DNA from: Gp6-AA40 sp050742535
GTDB taxonomy: Bacteria; Acidobacteriota; Vicinamibacteria; Vicinamibacterales; UBA2999
DNA: 32,923 bases
Assembly (NCBI GenBank): GCA_050742535.1
Contig: JBOGIQ010000021.1
Coordinates: forward strand, 1-32,923
Direction of reading: 5' to 3'
Below, piece by piece: positions 26,507-32,923 of this stretch (positions within the stretch are counted from its first letter, which is position 1; each line of letters opens with the position of its first letter). Position numbers and translations under genes: made by a program. The notes beneath the pieces are model-generated. The model made no database searches, had not been told where the DNA came from, and was given only the letters and a program-made list of their open reading frames with translations.

Positions 26507-26563
26507 GAGTTCTACCTGAAAAGAATTGAGCTGATCGCGACGCTAGCACACTTTGATGCCACG

Positions 26564-26587
26564 GGGGAATTGTCAGCGGAATTCCCC
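26564..26587. promoter_or_regulatory. Inverted repeat upstream of the fused kinase gene
   Basis: Arms GGGGAATT and AATTCCCC with an eight-base spacer, centred about 75 bases before the -24 element at 26651. The spacing would suit an activator-binding site for a sigma-54 promoter; function is inferred only. Confidence 0.3.
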
Positions 26588-26650
26588 GCAGGCCTGGCGC
26601 TGGCCGACGGCGAGATTCGCGAAGTACCGCCTGAAATCAACGAGTCGGCC

Positions 26651-26665
26651 CGGCACGCCCGTTGC
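26651..26665 (+). promoter_or_regulatory. Sigma-54-like promoter of the fused kinase gene
   Basis: CGGCAC-N5-TTGC, 9 of 10 consensus positions with GG-N10-GC spacing. The last C is 27 bases before the GTG at 26692, with the ribosome site GGAGGAG between. Confidence 0.58.
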
Positions 26666-26691
26666 GCCTTCGCCAGTGGAGGAGTGGTGCC

Positions 26692-28254
26692 GTGCACGCG
26701 GAAGCAGGCCAGGCCGATGTGATCCGGCTGCTGTCGGACCCGGCGACACATGGCGGCGCGCCAGTCGAGCGGATCGATACCCATGCGTCGGTCGTCTTTC
26801 TGGCGGGCAACCGGGCCCTGAAGCTGAAACGCGCCGTCAAATACGACTATCTCGATTTCTCCACCCTGGATCTGCGCAAGCGCTTCTGCGAGGCGGAGCT
26901 GCGGATCAATGGGCGCATCGCTCCGGCCCTGTATCGGCGGGTGATTCCAGTGGTTCGTACGGCCACGGGCGCGCTGGCGCTGGAGGGCGAAGGCACGCCT
27001 GTCGAGTGGGTCATCGAGATGGTCCGCTTCGATCAGGAGGCCCTGTTCGATCGAATGGCCGCGACCGGGCGGCTCGATCTGGAGCACATGGCGCCGCTGG
27101 CCGAGGAGATCGCGTCGTTCCACGAATCCTGTGCGGTGCGGCCCGAGTTCGGCGGTGAGGCGGGGATCGCGCGGGTCCTCGACGGCAACGCCGCAGGCTT
27201 CCGTGAGTTCGGTCGTGGCGCCCTCGACACCGCCGCGTGCGAGTCGCTGACGCTGACGGCGCGGACCGCCCTGCGACACTGCGCGCCTCTCCTGGAGCGG
27301 CGCCGGAAGACGGGCGACGTTCGCGAGTGCCACGGGGACCTGCACCTCGGGAACATCGTGCTGTGGGCGGAGCGGCCGACGCTGTTCGATGCGATCGAGT
27401 TCAACGACGACATCGCGTGCGTCGACGTGCTGTACGACCTGGCATTCCTCCTGATGGATCTGTGGCATCGCACGCTGCCGCGGCACGCCAACACCGTGCT
27501 GAATACCTACCTCCGGGAGACGCGCGACTTCGAGGGGCTGGCGGCGCTGCCGTTGTTCCTGGCCTGCCGCGCCGCGATTCGCGCGAAGACGTCGGCCACC
27601 GCCGCCGCGCGGCAGACCGACTTCGCCACAGAGGGCGAGATGCGCGGGCGCGCACGCGACTATCTCGGCCTCGCCGCTCGTCTGCTGCAGCGTCAGCCGC
27701 CGGCGCTCGTCGCGATCGGAGGCCTGTCGGGGTCCGGCAAATCGACGCTGGCACACGCGCTCGCGCCCGGGATCGGGGCCGCGCCCGGCGCGGTTGTCCT
27801 TCGTTCCGACGAAATCCGCAAACGTCTGTGGGGCGCCTCGCGGCTGACCAGGCTGGATCCGGCCGCCTACACGCCTGAAATGTCGGCCCGTGTCTACGAG
27901 ACGCTGGCCATGGACGCGGCGGCCGTGCTCGCGACAGGCCACTCGGCGGTCGTGGACGCCGTGTTTACGCGTGCGGACGATCGCTTCGCCATCGAACGTG
28001 TGGCGCGGATCGCCGGTGTGCCGTTTTCGGCGCTCTGGCTGGAGGCGCCGGAAGATGTGCTCATCGAACGCGTCACGAGACGGGGGCCGGACGTGTCGGA
28101 CGCCGACGCCGCCGTCGTCCGGATGCAGTACGCGCAATCAGCCGGAGACGTGCGCTGGTCGCACGTGGACGCGGCCGTCGGCGTCGAACAAGTCGTCGTC
28201 CGCGCGCGGACAGCCCTGCAGCGCCAGATGGTCGCGCTCGACGCTGCTGCCTAG
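26692..28254 (+). CDS. Fused aminoglycoside-phosphotransferase-like and P-loop kinase protein (Rv2004c type)
   Basis: A 520-residue two-domain protein. The N-terminal kinase-like domain has a nucleotide region 'SVVFLAGNRALKLKRAVKYD', the catalytic loop HGDLHLGN (H214, D216, N221) and metal site 'DAIEFND'. The C-terminal domain (from about residue 335) is a small P-loop kinase with GGLSGSGKST at 343-352, related to gluconate-kinase or zeta-toxin-like ATPases. Database names call it 'bifunctional aminoglycoside phosphotransferase/ATP-binding protein', but drug resistance is not implied. The same fusion, Rv2004c, belongs to the mycobacterial DosR regulon next to USPs and ctpF. The GTG start was chosen for GGAGGAG just upstream. 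Confidence 0.92.
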   Translation: MHAEAGQADVIRLLSDPATHGGAPVERIDTHASVVFLAGNRALKLKRAVKYDYLDFSTLDLRKRFCEAELRINGRIAPALYRRVIPVVRTATGALALEGEGTPVEWVIEMVRFDQEALFDRMAATGRLDLEHMAPLAEEIASFHESCAVRPEFGGEAGIARVLDGNAAGFREFGRGALDTAACESLTLTARTALRHCAPLLERRRKTGDVRECHGDLHLGNIVLWAERPTLFDAIEFNDDIACVDVLYDLAFLLMDLWHRTLPRHANTVLNTYLRETRDFEGLAALPLFLACRAAIRAKTSATAAARQTDFATEGEMRGRARDYLGLAARLLQRQPPALVAIGGLSGSGKSTLAHALAPGIGAAPGAVVLRSDEIRKRLWGASRLTRLDPAAYTPEMSARVYETLAMDAAAVLATGHSAVVDAVFTRADDRFAIERVARIAGVPFSALWLEAPEDVLIERVTRRGPDVSDADAAVVRMQYAQSAGDVRWSHVDAAVGVEQVVVRARTALQRQMVALDAAA

Positions 28255-28272
28255 CGGAAGGCCCAAGGCCAC

Positions 28273-28446
28273 AGGCCTAAGGCCCAAGGGCTGGTCTAGG
28301 GAATCAGGGATCAGGGATCAGGGATCAGGGATCGGGGATCGGGGATCAGGCCAGTGCTGGGGATCAGCGATTAATTCCCAGCTGTAAGAAATATCTCGCG
28401 GCGCTTCGTTCTTCTCTTCGGCCTTAGGCCTTAGCCCTTAGGCCTC
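28273..28446. repeat. Diverged inverted GGCCTTAGGCC repeats flanking the intergenic region
   Basis: AGGCCTAAGGCC at 28273-28284 is the perfect reverse complement of GGCCTTAGGCCT at 28420-28431. Further degenerate copies of the same words (GGCCCAAGG on the left, TTAGCCCTTAGGCC on the right) extend both sides. In RNA they could fold into a long stem with the heptamer repeats in its loop. Confidence 0.65.
28299..28348 (+). repeat. Tandem GGGATCA heptamer repeat
   Basis: One eight-base variant (GGGAATCA) is followed by six exact-length units: GGGATCA three times, GGGATCG twice, GGGATCA once. A further GGGATCA occurs at about 28360. It sits in the 235-base gap between the kinase and groEL. The seven-base unit rules out a coding reading and suggests slippage or a mobile intergenic repeat. 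Confidence 0.9.
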
Positions 28447-28451
28447 CCCTC

Positions 28452-28466
28452 AGGCATATACGTTGC
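28452..28466 (+). promoter_or_regulatory. Sigma-54-like promoter of groEL
   Basis: AGGCAT-N5-TTGC, 8 of 10 consensus positions with GG-N10-GC spacing. The last C is 24 bases before the ATG at 28490; AGAGGA serves as the ribosome site. No CIRCE element (the HrcA operator usual for groE) is visible. Confidence 0.5.
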
Positions 28467-28489
28467 GTAATCGGTGGCTAGAGGAACAC

Positions 28490-30112
28490 ATGGCGTACAA
28501 ACATCTGCTCTTTGAAGCGGACGCCCGGGAAAAGGTGCTCCGCGGTGCCAGCGCGATCGCCGACGCGGTGCGCGTCACGCTCGGTCCACGCTCGCACAGC
28601 GTGCTCATCGAGAAGAAATGGGGAGCGCCCATCGTCTGCAACGACGGCGTCACCATCGCCAAAGAGTTTGCCCTCAAGGATCCGGACGAGAACCTGGGCG
28701 CGCAGATGCTGCGCGGCGCCGCCGAACGGACCGGCGATTCCGTGGGCGACGGCACCACGACCTCGACGATTCTCGCGCACGCGATCTTCGCGGAGGGCGT
28801 GCGCAACATCGCCGCCGGCGCCAGCGCGATCGATCTGAAACGGGGCCTCGATCGGGCGACCCGGGCCGCCATCGAATCGCTGCGCTCGCAGTCGCGGCAG
28901 GTGCAGAGCGACCGCGAGAAGCGCCAGGTCGCGACGGTATCCGCGCATAACGACCCGGCCATCGGCGACCTCGTCGCGCAGGCGATCGCCCGGGTCGGCG
29001 CCGAAGGAGCGGTGACGGTTGAGGAAGCCAAGGGCACCGAGACCACGATGGAGGTGGTCGAGGGGATGCAGTTCGACCAGGGGTATCTGTCACCGTATTT
29101 CGTGACTGATCCCGAGAAGATGGAAGCCGTGCTGAGCGACCCCTTCGTGCTGTTGTGCGAAGGCAAGATCGGCAAGATCGCCGACCTGCTGCCGCTGCTC
29201 GAGCAGATTGCCAAGGGCGGAGCGCCGCTGCTGGTCGTGGCGGAAGACGTCGAAGGAGAGGCGCTGGCGACGCTGGTCGTCAACCGGCTCCGCGGCGTCT
29301 TCGCCACGGCGGCGGTGAAGGCGCCTGGATTCGGCGACCGGCGCAAGGCCATGCTGCAGGACGTCGCGATCGTGACGGGAGGTCAGCTCATCGCGCAGGA
29401 GCTTGGTCTCAAGCTCGAGAAGGTCACACTCGAACAGCTCGGGCGTGCCGCACGCGTCGTCGTCGATCGCGAGCACACGACGATCATCGGTGGCAAAGGC
29501 GATAAACGCGCCATCGACGGGCGATGCCAGGAACTGCGCACGCAGATCGCCGACACGAAGTCCGACTACGACCGCGAGAAGCTCGAGGAGCGGCTTGCCA
29601 AGCTCTCGGGCGGCGTCGCGGTCATTCGTGTCGGCGCGCCGTCGGAGGCCGAGATGAAGAGCCGGCACGAGGCCTTTGACGACGCGATTCACGCCACCCG
29701 CGCCGCCATGGCCGAAGGCGTGGTCCCCGGCGCCGGGCTGGCGCTGCTGCGGGCGATCGACGCCGTTGAAAAGGAGGCCGCGGGGCTGGACGCCGACGAG
29801 CGCTCGGGCGCGCTCATCCTCCGTCGCGCGCTGGAAGTGCCGGCGCGACAGATCGCCGAGAACTCGGGCGCCGATGGCGGAGTCGTGGTCGAGAAGATGC
29901 GCACGGGCGCGGGGAACTTCGGATTCGACGCCGCGGAGCGTAAGTATGTCGACCTGGTCGAGGCCGGCATCATCGACCCGACCAAGGTCGTGCGCCTGGC
30001 GCTCGAGAACGCCGTGTCCGTTGCCGGCGTGCTGCTGCTGACCGATGCCACGATGACCGAGGTGCCGGAGCCGAAGCCCGAATCGGTCGGTGCCGCCGCT
30101 GAGGCGTATTAG
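28490..30112 (+). CDS. GroEL-type chaperonin (orphan copy, without groES)
   Basis: A 540-residue 60-kDa chaperonin. The ATP-binding parts are conserved ('RVTLGPRSHSVLIEKKWG', 'GDGTTTSTILAHAIF', 'VVPGAGLALLRAID'), as are apical features ('EGMQFDQGYLSPYFVTDPEK', 'VKAPGFGDRRKAML'). It differs from housekeeping GroEL: the N-terminus is 'AYKHLLFEADAREK', the intermediate part reads 'VGAPSEAEMKSRHEAF', and the C-terminus ends in 'SVGAAAEAY' instead of the GGM repeat. No groES lies next to it. Secondary groEL genes of this kind are often specialised for stress clients; here it is likely under the sigma-54-like promoter. The ATG at 28490 follows AGAGGA; the frame also runs upstream to 28463. Confidence 0.95.
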   Translation: MAYKHLLFEADAREKVLRGASAIADAVRVTLGPRSHSVLIEKKWGAPIVCNDGVTIAKEFALKDPDENLGAQMLRGAAERTGDSVGDGTTTSTILAHAIFAEGVRNIAAGASAIDLKRGLDRATRAAIESLRSQSRQVQSDREKRQVATVSAHNDPAIGDLVAQAIARVGAEGAVTVEEAKGTETTMEVVEGMQFDQGYLSPYFVTDPEKMEAVLSDPFVLLCEGKIGKIADLLPLLEQIAKGGAPLLVVAEDVEGEALATLVVNRLRGVFATAAVKAPGFGDRRKAMLQDVAIVTGGQLIAQELGLKLEKVTLEQLGRAARVVVDREHTTIIGGKGDKRAIDGRCQELRTQIADTKSDYDREKLEERLAKLSGGVAVIRVGAPSEAEMKSRHEAFDDAIHATRAAMAEGVVPGAGLALLRAIDAVEKEAAGLDADERSGALILRRALEVPARQIAENSGADGGVVVEKMRTGAGNFGFDAAERKYVDLVEAGIIDPTKVVRLALENAVSVAGVLLLTDATMTEVPEPKPESVGAAAEAY

Positions 30113-30120
30113 TTGCCGCG

Positions 30121-30135
30121 TGGCAGTGCGTTTGC
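30121..30135 (+). promoter_or_regulatory. Sigma-54-like promoter of the DUF1540 gene
   Basis: TGGCAG-N5-TTGC, 9 of 10 consensus positions with GG-N10-GC spacing. The last C is 23 bases before the ATG at 30158. It begins nine bases past the groEL stop, so the small gene may be transcribed on its own as well as with groEL. Confidence 0.6.
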
Positions 30136-30157
30136 TCTCGCACATGCCGAGGTCACC

Positions 30158-30454
30158 ATGAAGATCACGCTCGAAATACCTGTGGTCCAGACGTGCGCTG
30201 CGACCGCGTGCGCCTACAACGCGGGGCACCGCTGCCACGCCGTGGCCATTACTGTCGGGGACGGAATCCACCCCGCCTGCGATACGTTCTTCGCCTCCGA
30301 CCGTCCAGCGCGCGACGTGTCACATACTGCCGGTGTCGGCGCATGCAAGATCGCAGGTTGCCGATACAACTCCGACCTCGAGTGTGCCGCGGGCGCGATT
30401 CGGGTGAACGTTCACGCCAATCACGCGGACTGCGCGACGTACACGCCTCGCTGA
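30158..30454 (+). CDS. Double DUF1540 cysteine-rich protein
   Basis: A 98-residue protein with two copies of the DUF1540 motif: 'CAATACAYNAGHRCHAVAI' ending 'HPACDTF', and 'CKIAGCRYNSDLECAAGAI' ending 'HADCATY'. Each has four Cys in the C-x4-C-x6/7-C pattern with YN and a later Cys, typical of small metal-binding or redox proteins of unknown role, many in sporulating or anaerobic bacteria. Eight cysteines in 98 residues is striking for a cytoplasmic protein. It has no signal peptide. The start ATG at 30158 is supported by CCGAGG and by the promoter position; the open frame before it is likely leader only. Confidence 0.85.
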   Translation: MKITLEIPVVQTCAATACAYNAGHRCHAVAITVGDGIHPACDTFFASDRPARDVSHTAGVGACKIAGCRYNSDLECAAGAIRVNVHANHADCATYTPR

Positions 30455-30482
30455 TCACAGTGCAGGCCGGCGCCGCCCCGGA

Positions 30483-31181
30483 TCAGCAGATCTCGTCCTC
30501 GTCCACCCCCTCGACCGCCGAGGGCACGACGACGATCCGGTTCTGCACGCGGCGGATCCCGGGGGCGCTTGCCGCGCCGCGTTCAGCAGCGTCCCGCTGC
30601 AGCCACGACCCGACCGTTCCGGTCAGCGTCACGACGTCGCCGGCGACTTCAACGCGCAGGTTTCGTGCGTCGAGATCGGCATTGCGGTGCAACGCCGATA
30701 CGATGCGCCGGTGGACGTCGCGAAAGACCGGTTTCGATGCCACGTCGATGTAGTTCGCGACCCCGCGCACGCCGGGCACATGTTTCACGGCGTCGGCCGC
30801 CGCTTCCTTCTGCGTGAACCATTCAACCGTGCCGGTCAGCCCGATGCGCCCGTGGTGAACGGCGATCGTGACCTTGTCGGCCACCGTCGTCTGAACCTTC
30901 AGCGCGGCGGCGGCGTCCGCAGCGATGTCGGCATCGGTGCGGTCGACGGTCAAACGAACCGTCACGTCGTTGGCGATGGCGCGGACGCCGCGCACCCGCT
31001 TCGCGACGCGTTCCGCGGCCAGTTTGCCCGCATAGGTGTCGACGAAGCCAGTCAGCGTGACGACGCCGTTTTGTGCCGACACGCCAATCGCGCTGGCGTC
31101 GACGTCGGGATCCCAGTCCAGCTCCCGCACCACGAAGTTGCGGAGCCGCAAGTCGGTGCCCGTCAGTGTGGCGGTGGTCAT
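30483..31181 (-). CDS. Triple BON-domain protein
   Basis: A 232-residue protein with three BON domains: about residues 7-75 ('DLRLRNFVVRELDWDPDVD', 'VSAQNGVVTLTGFVDTYAGK'), 80-150 ('ADIAADAAAALKVQTT', 'VHHGRIGLTGTVEWFTQ') and 155-222 ('RDVHRRIVSALHRNADLD', 'VEVAGDVVTLTGTVGSWLQ'). BON domains bind phospholipid or similar surfaces (OsmY-like); single or double copies help with osmotic and envelope stress. There is no signal peptide, so it probably acts at the inner face of the membrane. The ATG at 31181 follows CAGGAG. It is divergent from the sigma factor gene, and each has its own sigma-54-like promoter. Confidence 0.92.
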   Translation of the reverse strand: MTTATLTGTDLRLRNFVVRELDWDPDVDASAIGVSAQNGVVTLTGFVDTYAGKLAAERVAKRVRGVRAIANDVTVRLTVDRTDADIAADAAAALKVQTTVADKVTIAVHHGRIGLTGTVEWFTQKEAAADAVKHVPGVRGVANYIDVASKPVFRDVHRRIVSALHRNADLDARNLRVEVAGDVVTLTGTVGSWLQRDAAERGAASAPGIRRVQNRIVVVPSAVEGVDEDEIC

Positions 31182-31205
31182 AGGAATGCTCCTGCTCTGT
31201 GAGGA

Positions 31206-31220
31206 GCCAGCTTCATGCCA
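31206..31220 (-). promoter_or_regulatory. Sigma-54-like promoter of the BON-protein gene
   Basis: On the minus strand TGGCAT-N5-TGGC matches the consensus at 8 of 10 positions with GG-N10-GC spacing. The -12 element is 25 bases before the ATG at 31181. Confidence 0.5.
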
Positions 31221-31399
31221 CGGCGCGGGCGACAGCTTCGCAGGGTTTCCCTTGGAAACGACGGTTCGCAGCGTGTCCATCCGCCGCTGAGCGCGGCCGA
31301 GTGGGGAATAGTCACCGGCGGACGCGGGAATTCACGTTGGCGGCGGCGTTCAAGTGCCTCGTCCCCTCCCGAAACACGAGTTCATCGTCCCCTGTCTCA

Positions 31400-31414
31400 T
31401 GGCTCGAACGTTGC
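31400..31414 (+). promoter_or_regulatory. Sigma-54-like promoter of the RpoD-like sigma factor gene
   Basis: TGGCTC-N5-TTGC, 9 of 10 consensus positions with GG-N10-GC spacing. The last C is 22 bases before the ATG at 31436. The remaining intergenic sequence (31221-31399) shows GGGAAT half-sites but no other clear motif. Confidence 0.6.
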
Positions 31415-31435
31415 CCCGAATCCGTGTGGTGAACG

Positions 31436-32728
31436 ATGTGGGCTGACGACGTGCAAGGTGAGCCGGACGTCATGACCGGACGGATGCCGGAAACCGACGA
31501 TCCCTTCGGTACCGACATCGTTCGCCACGACCTGCAACAGATTGGCAAGGTCCCCTTGTTGAAAGCCGCAGAAGAGCGCGAACTCTGCGCGCGAATCGAA
31601 GCGGCGCAGCTCGCGCTCGCGGCAGCCCTTGTCGCAGATTCCGAGACGCGGCGTCAGATGGCCGAGCTCGTCGATGCCGTTCGCAGCAAGCGCGTCGCGG
31701 CTGACGAACTGCTGGAATCGCGCGACGGCCGGCCGCTGCGGCGCCAGGACCTGGCACGGGCGTTCGAGACATTCACGCAGATGGCGCGGCGTGGAGCCGC
31801 GGTGGAGCGTCTGGACACTGCGGCGGCGCGCAGCGTATCGACCCGCCGCCCGCAACTCCGCGCGCGCGCCGATCGTCTGGTGACGTCGCTGGCAGACGCG
31901 ATGGCTGCAGTGCCTATCCGCCCGGTGGTGCTGGAGGCGCTCGCGGCTCGCATACCGGAGGCCTCTCGTGACGATGCCGCGGTACGGATCCGCCGCCAGC
32001 TGGACACCGTACGGACGCTCAAGCGCCAGCTGATGGAAGCGAATCTCCGGCTCGTGGTGTCGGTCGCGAAACGCTATCAGCATGCGAACCTGCCGTTCCT
32101 CGATCTGATTCAGGAAGGCAATCTCGGCCTGATGAAGGCCGTCGACAAGTTCCAGTATCGCCGCGGCTTCAAGTTCTCGACGTATGCCACATGGTGGATT
32201 CGCCAGGCGATCACGCGCGCGCTCATCGACACCGGCCGGACGATTCGTCTGCCGGCGCACATCGTCCAGGACCTCAATCGGATCGCCGCGGCGCGTCGAA
32301 CGCTGGAGCGGACGCTGGGCCGCGACCCGACGCTGCCCGAGATCGCCGCCGAAACACGGCTGTCGGTCGACAAGGTGAGGCATGCCATGCGATCGGGCGC
32401 ACCGCTGGCGTCGCTCGACGTGCCGCTGGGCGACGACACTGTGGCTGGCGACCTCGTGCCCGATCGCGCCGCTGTGACACCGGAGGACGCCTTGCTGGAG
32501 ACGGACGCCCGGCGACGGGTCAGAGCGGCGCTGTCCGGACTCAGCGAGCGCGAACGCGAGGTGCTGGAGCTCCGCTTCGGACTTCGCAACTCGCACGGCC
32601 AGACGCTGCAGGAGATTGCCGATCGCTTCGGCGTCACACGTGAGCGGATCCGGCAGATTGAAAAGCGGGCGCTGCGACGGCTGCTGCGGGCCCAGGAGCA
32701 GCCGATCGAGAACGGCGCCGCCGCCTGA
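31436..32728 (+). CDS. RNA polymerase sigma-70 family factor, RpoD-like group 1/2
   Basis: A 430-residue sigma factor. Region 1.2 lies at residues 25-58 ('DIVRHDLQQIGKVPLLKAAE'), followed by a non-conserved Ala/Arg-rich insert (about 60-190), region 2 at 195-265 ('NLRLVVSVAKRYQHANLPFL', 'FSTYATWWIRQAITRALID'), region 3 and region 4 with the helix-turn-helix 'TLQEIADRFGVTRERIRQIE'. Region 1.1 is absent. Region 2.4 is very close to RpoD, so it likely recognises housekeeping-like -10 boxes; it is probably an alternative, stress-linked sigma rather than the main one. The start is ATG 31436 (ATG 31472 is an alternative). It has a sigma-54-like promoter and is followed by a hemerythrin-like gene. 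Confidence 0.92.
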   Translation: MWADDVQGEPDVMTGRMPETDDPFGTDIVRHDLQQIGKVPLLKAAEERELCARIEAAQLALAAALVADSETRRQMAELVDAVRSKRVAADELLESRDGRPLRRQDLARAFETFTQMARRGAAVERLDTAAARSVSTRRPQLRARADRLVTSLADAMAAVPIRPVVLEALAARIPEASRDDAAVRIRRQLDTVRTLKRQLMEANLRLVVSVAKRYQHANLPFLDLIQEGNLGLMKAVDKFQYRRGFKFSTYATWWIRQAITRALIDTGRTIRLPAHIVQDLNRIAAARRTLERTLGRDPTLPEIAAETRLSVDKVRHAMRSGAPLASLDVPLGDDTVAGDLVPDRAAVTPEDALLETDARRRVRAALSGLSEREREVLELRFGLRNSHGQTLQEIADRFGVTRERIRQIEKRALRRLLRAQEQPIENGAAA

Positions 32729-32798
32729 TGGATTGCGAGAGCACCGATATGGCCACGGACGCAACCAGAGGACGGGTACCACCGGGAAGGAGACGCCT

Positions 32799-32923
32799 AT
32801 GCCTGCGACGGTGACAGCTCTTCCCGAATCCGTCCGGATTGAACACCACGCCATCCATGAACAGCTCGAAGAGGCGATGCAGGCGCCGGGTCAGGTCGGT
32901 GTGGCCGCGCGCGCGTTGGGCAA
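32799..32923 (+). CDS. Hemerythrin-like protein, N-terminal part (3' end outside window)
   Basis: The first 41 residues of a protein that runs off the window. 'ESVRIEHHAIHEQLEEAM' has the His-Glu and His pattern that opens helix 1 of HHE hemerythrin-like domains, which bind a di-iron centre and O2 or NO. GGGAAGGAG upstream of the ATG gives a strong ribosome site. It is 70 bases after the sigma factor stop and in the same direction, so it is probably in the same operon. The short stretch visible limits certainty. Confidence 0.65.
   Translation, partial: MPATVTALPESVRIEHHAIHEQLEEAMQAPGQVGVAARALG

Noticed and set aside
26546..26561. Sigma-54-like site on the minus strand before the small gene at 26506
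   Set aside because: TGGCAT and GTGC are present, but the GG to GC spacing is 11 instead of 10 and the distance to the start is about 40 bases.
26512..28137. Minus-strand open frame of 541 codons opposite the fused kinase
   Set aside because: The plus strand has clear kinase motifs and a good ribosome site; the antisense translation is Arg/Gln/His-rich without motifs.
26692..28254. Antibiotic resistance gene
   Set aside because: The phosphotransferase-like domain belongs to the Rv2004c-type fusion of dormancy loci; a resistance role is not supported by the sequence.
28299..28348. CRISPR array
   Set aside because: The repeats are seven bases long and directly adjacent; there are no spacers and no cas genes.
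28452..28489. CIRCE/HrcA operator at groEL
   Set aside because: No TTAGCACTC-type inverted repeat exists in the leader.
31397..32854. Minus-strand open frame of 485 codons opposite the sigma factor
   Set aside because: Shadow of a certain sigma-70 gene.

Overview
This is a GC-rich bacterial window (about two thirds G+C by eye) packed with stress, dormancy and energy-maintenance genes. There are no rRNA, tRNA, phage, insertion-sequence or CRISPR elements. Gene style, GTG starts, the heptamer repeat and the family of small exported 'cell-wall-like' proteins suggest an uncultured Acidobacteriota-type organism, possibly Vicinamibacteria. That assignment is an inference and was not tested.

Layout, left to right. 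(1) 2-3316, plus: one partial and two complete universal stress proteins (USP), a small exported protein and a LOG-family nucleotide hydrolase. (2) 3577-5588, plus: nitroreductase, Hsp20 and a polymerase-X-like helix-hairpin-helix protein without a polymerase domain. (3) 5720-8204: exported protein, a stand-alone receiver on the minus strand and a phospholipase D/cardiolipin-synthase-like protein. (4) 11274-8595, minus: a small Cys-rich protein and PEP synthase. (5) 11493-14155, plus: USP, hexapeptide-repeat membrane protein, CBS protein, then a frameshifted and truncated ZIP metal transporter. (6) 20733-14160, minus: ADP-forming acyl-CoA synthetase and a three-gene ABC/HlyD efflux system. (7) 20928-26334, plus: P2-type Ca-ATPase-like pump, a HAD phosphatase fused to a HerA-like ATPase, and an L,D-transpeptidase, the first two overlapping by ATGA. 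(8) 26276-32923: a small minus-strand protein, a fused aminoglycoside-phosphotransferase-like/P-loop kinase, an orphan GroEL, a double DUF1540 protein, a triple BON protein, an RpoD-like sigma factor and the start of a hemerythrin-like protein.

The gene set (USPs, Hsp20, Acg-like nitroreductase, CBS protein, CtpF-like pump, Rv2004c-like fused kinase) matches, family by family, much of the Mycobacterium tuberculosis DosR dormancy regulon. No DosR regulator, sensor kinase or DosR box is visible here.

The most interesting signal is regulatory. Eleven sites resembling the sigma-54 (RpoN) -24/-12 promoter (TGGCAC-N5-TTGC, all with GG-N10-GC spacing) lie in front of transcription units on both strands. 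One is a perfect 10/10 match upstream of the P-type ATPase, and four others match 9/10. Eight of the eleven place the -12 GC 22-27 nt before the chosen start codon. One precedes the RpoD-like sigma factor gene. The stand-alone receiver resembles receivers of NtrC-class sigma-54 activators. I propose a sigma-54-driven dormancy/stress island. It can be tested by a motif scan, transcript start mapping and comparison with related genomes.
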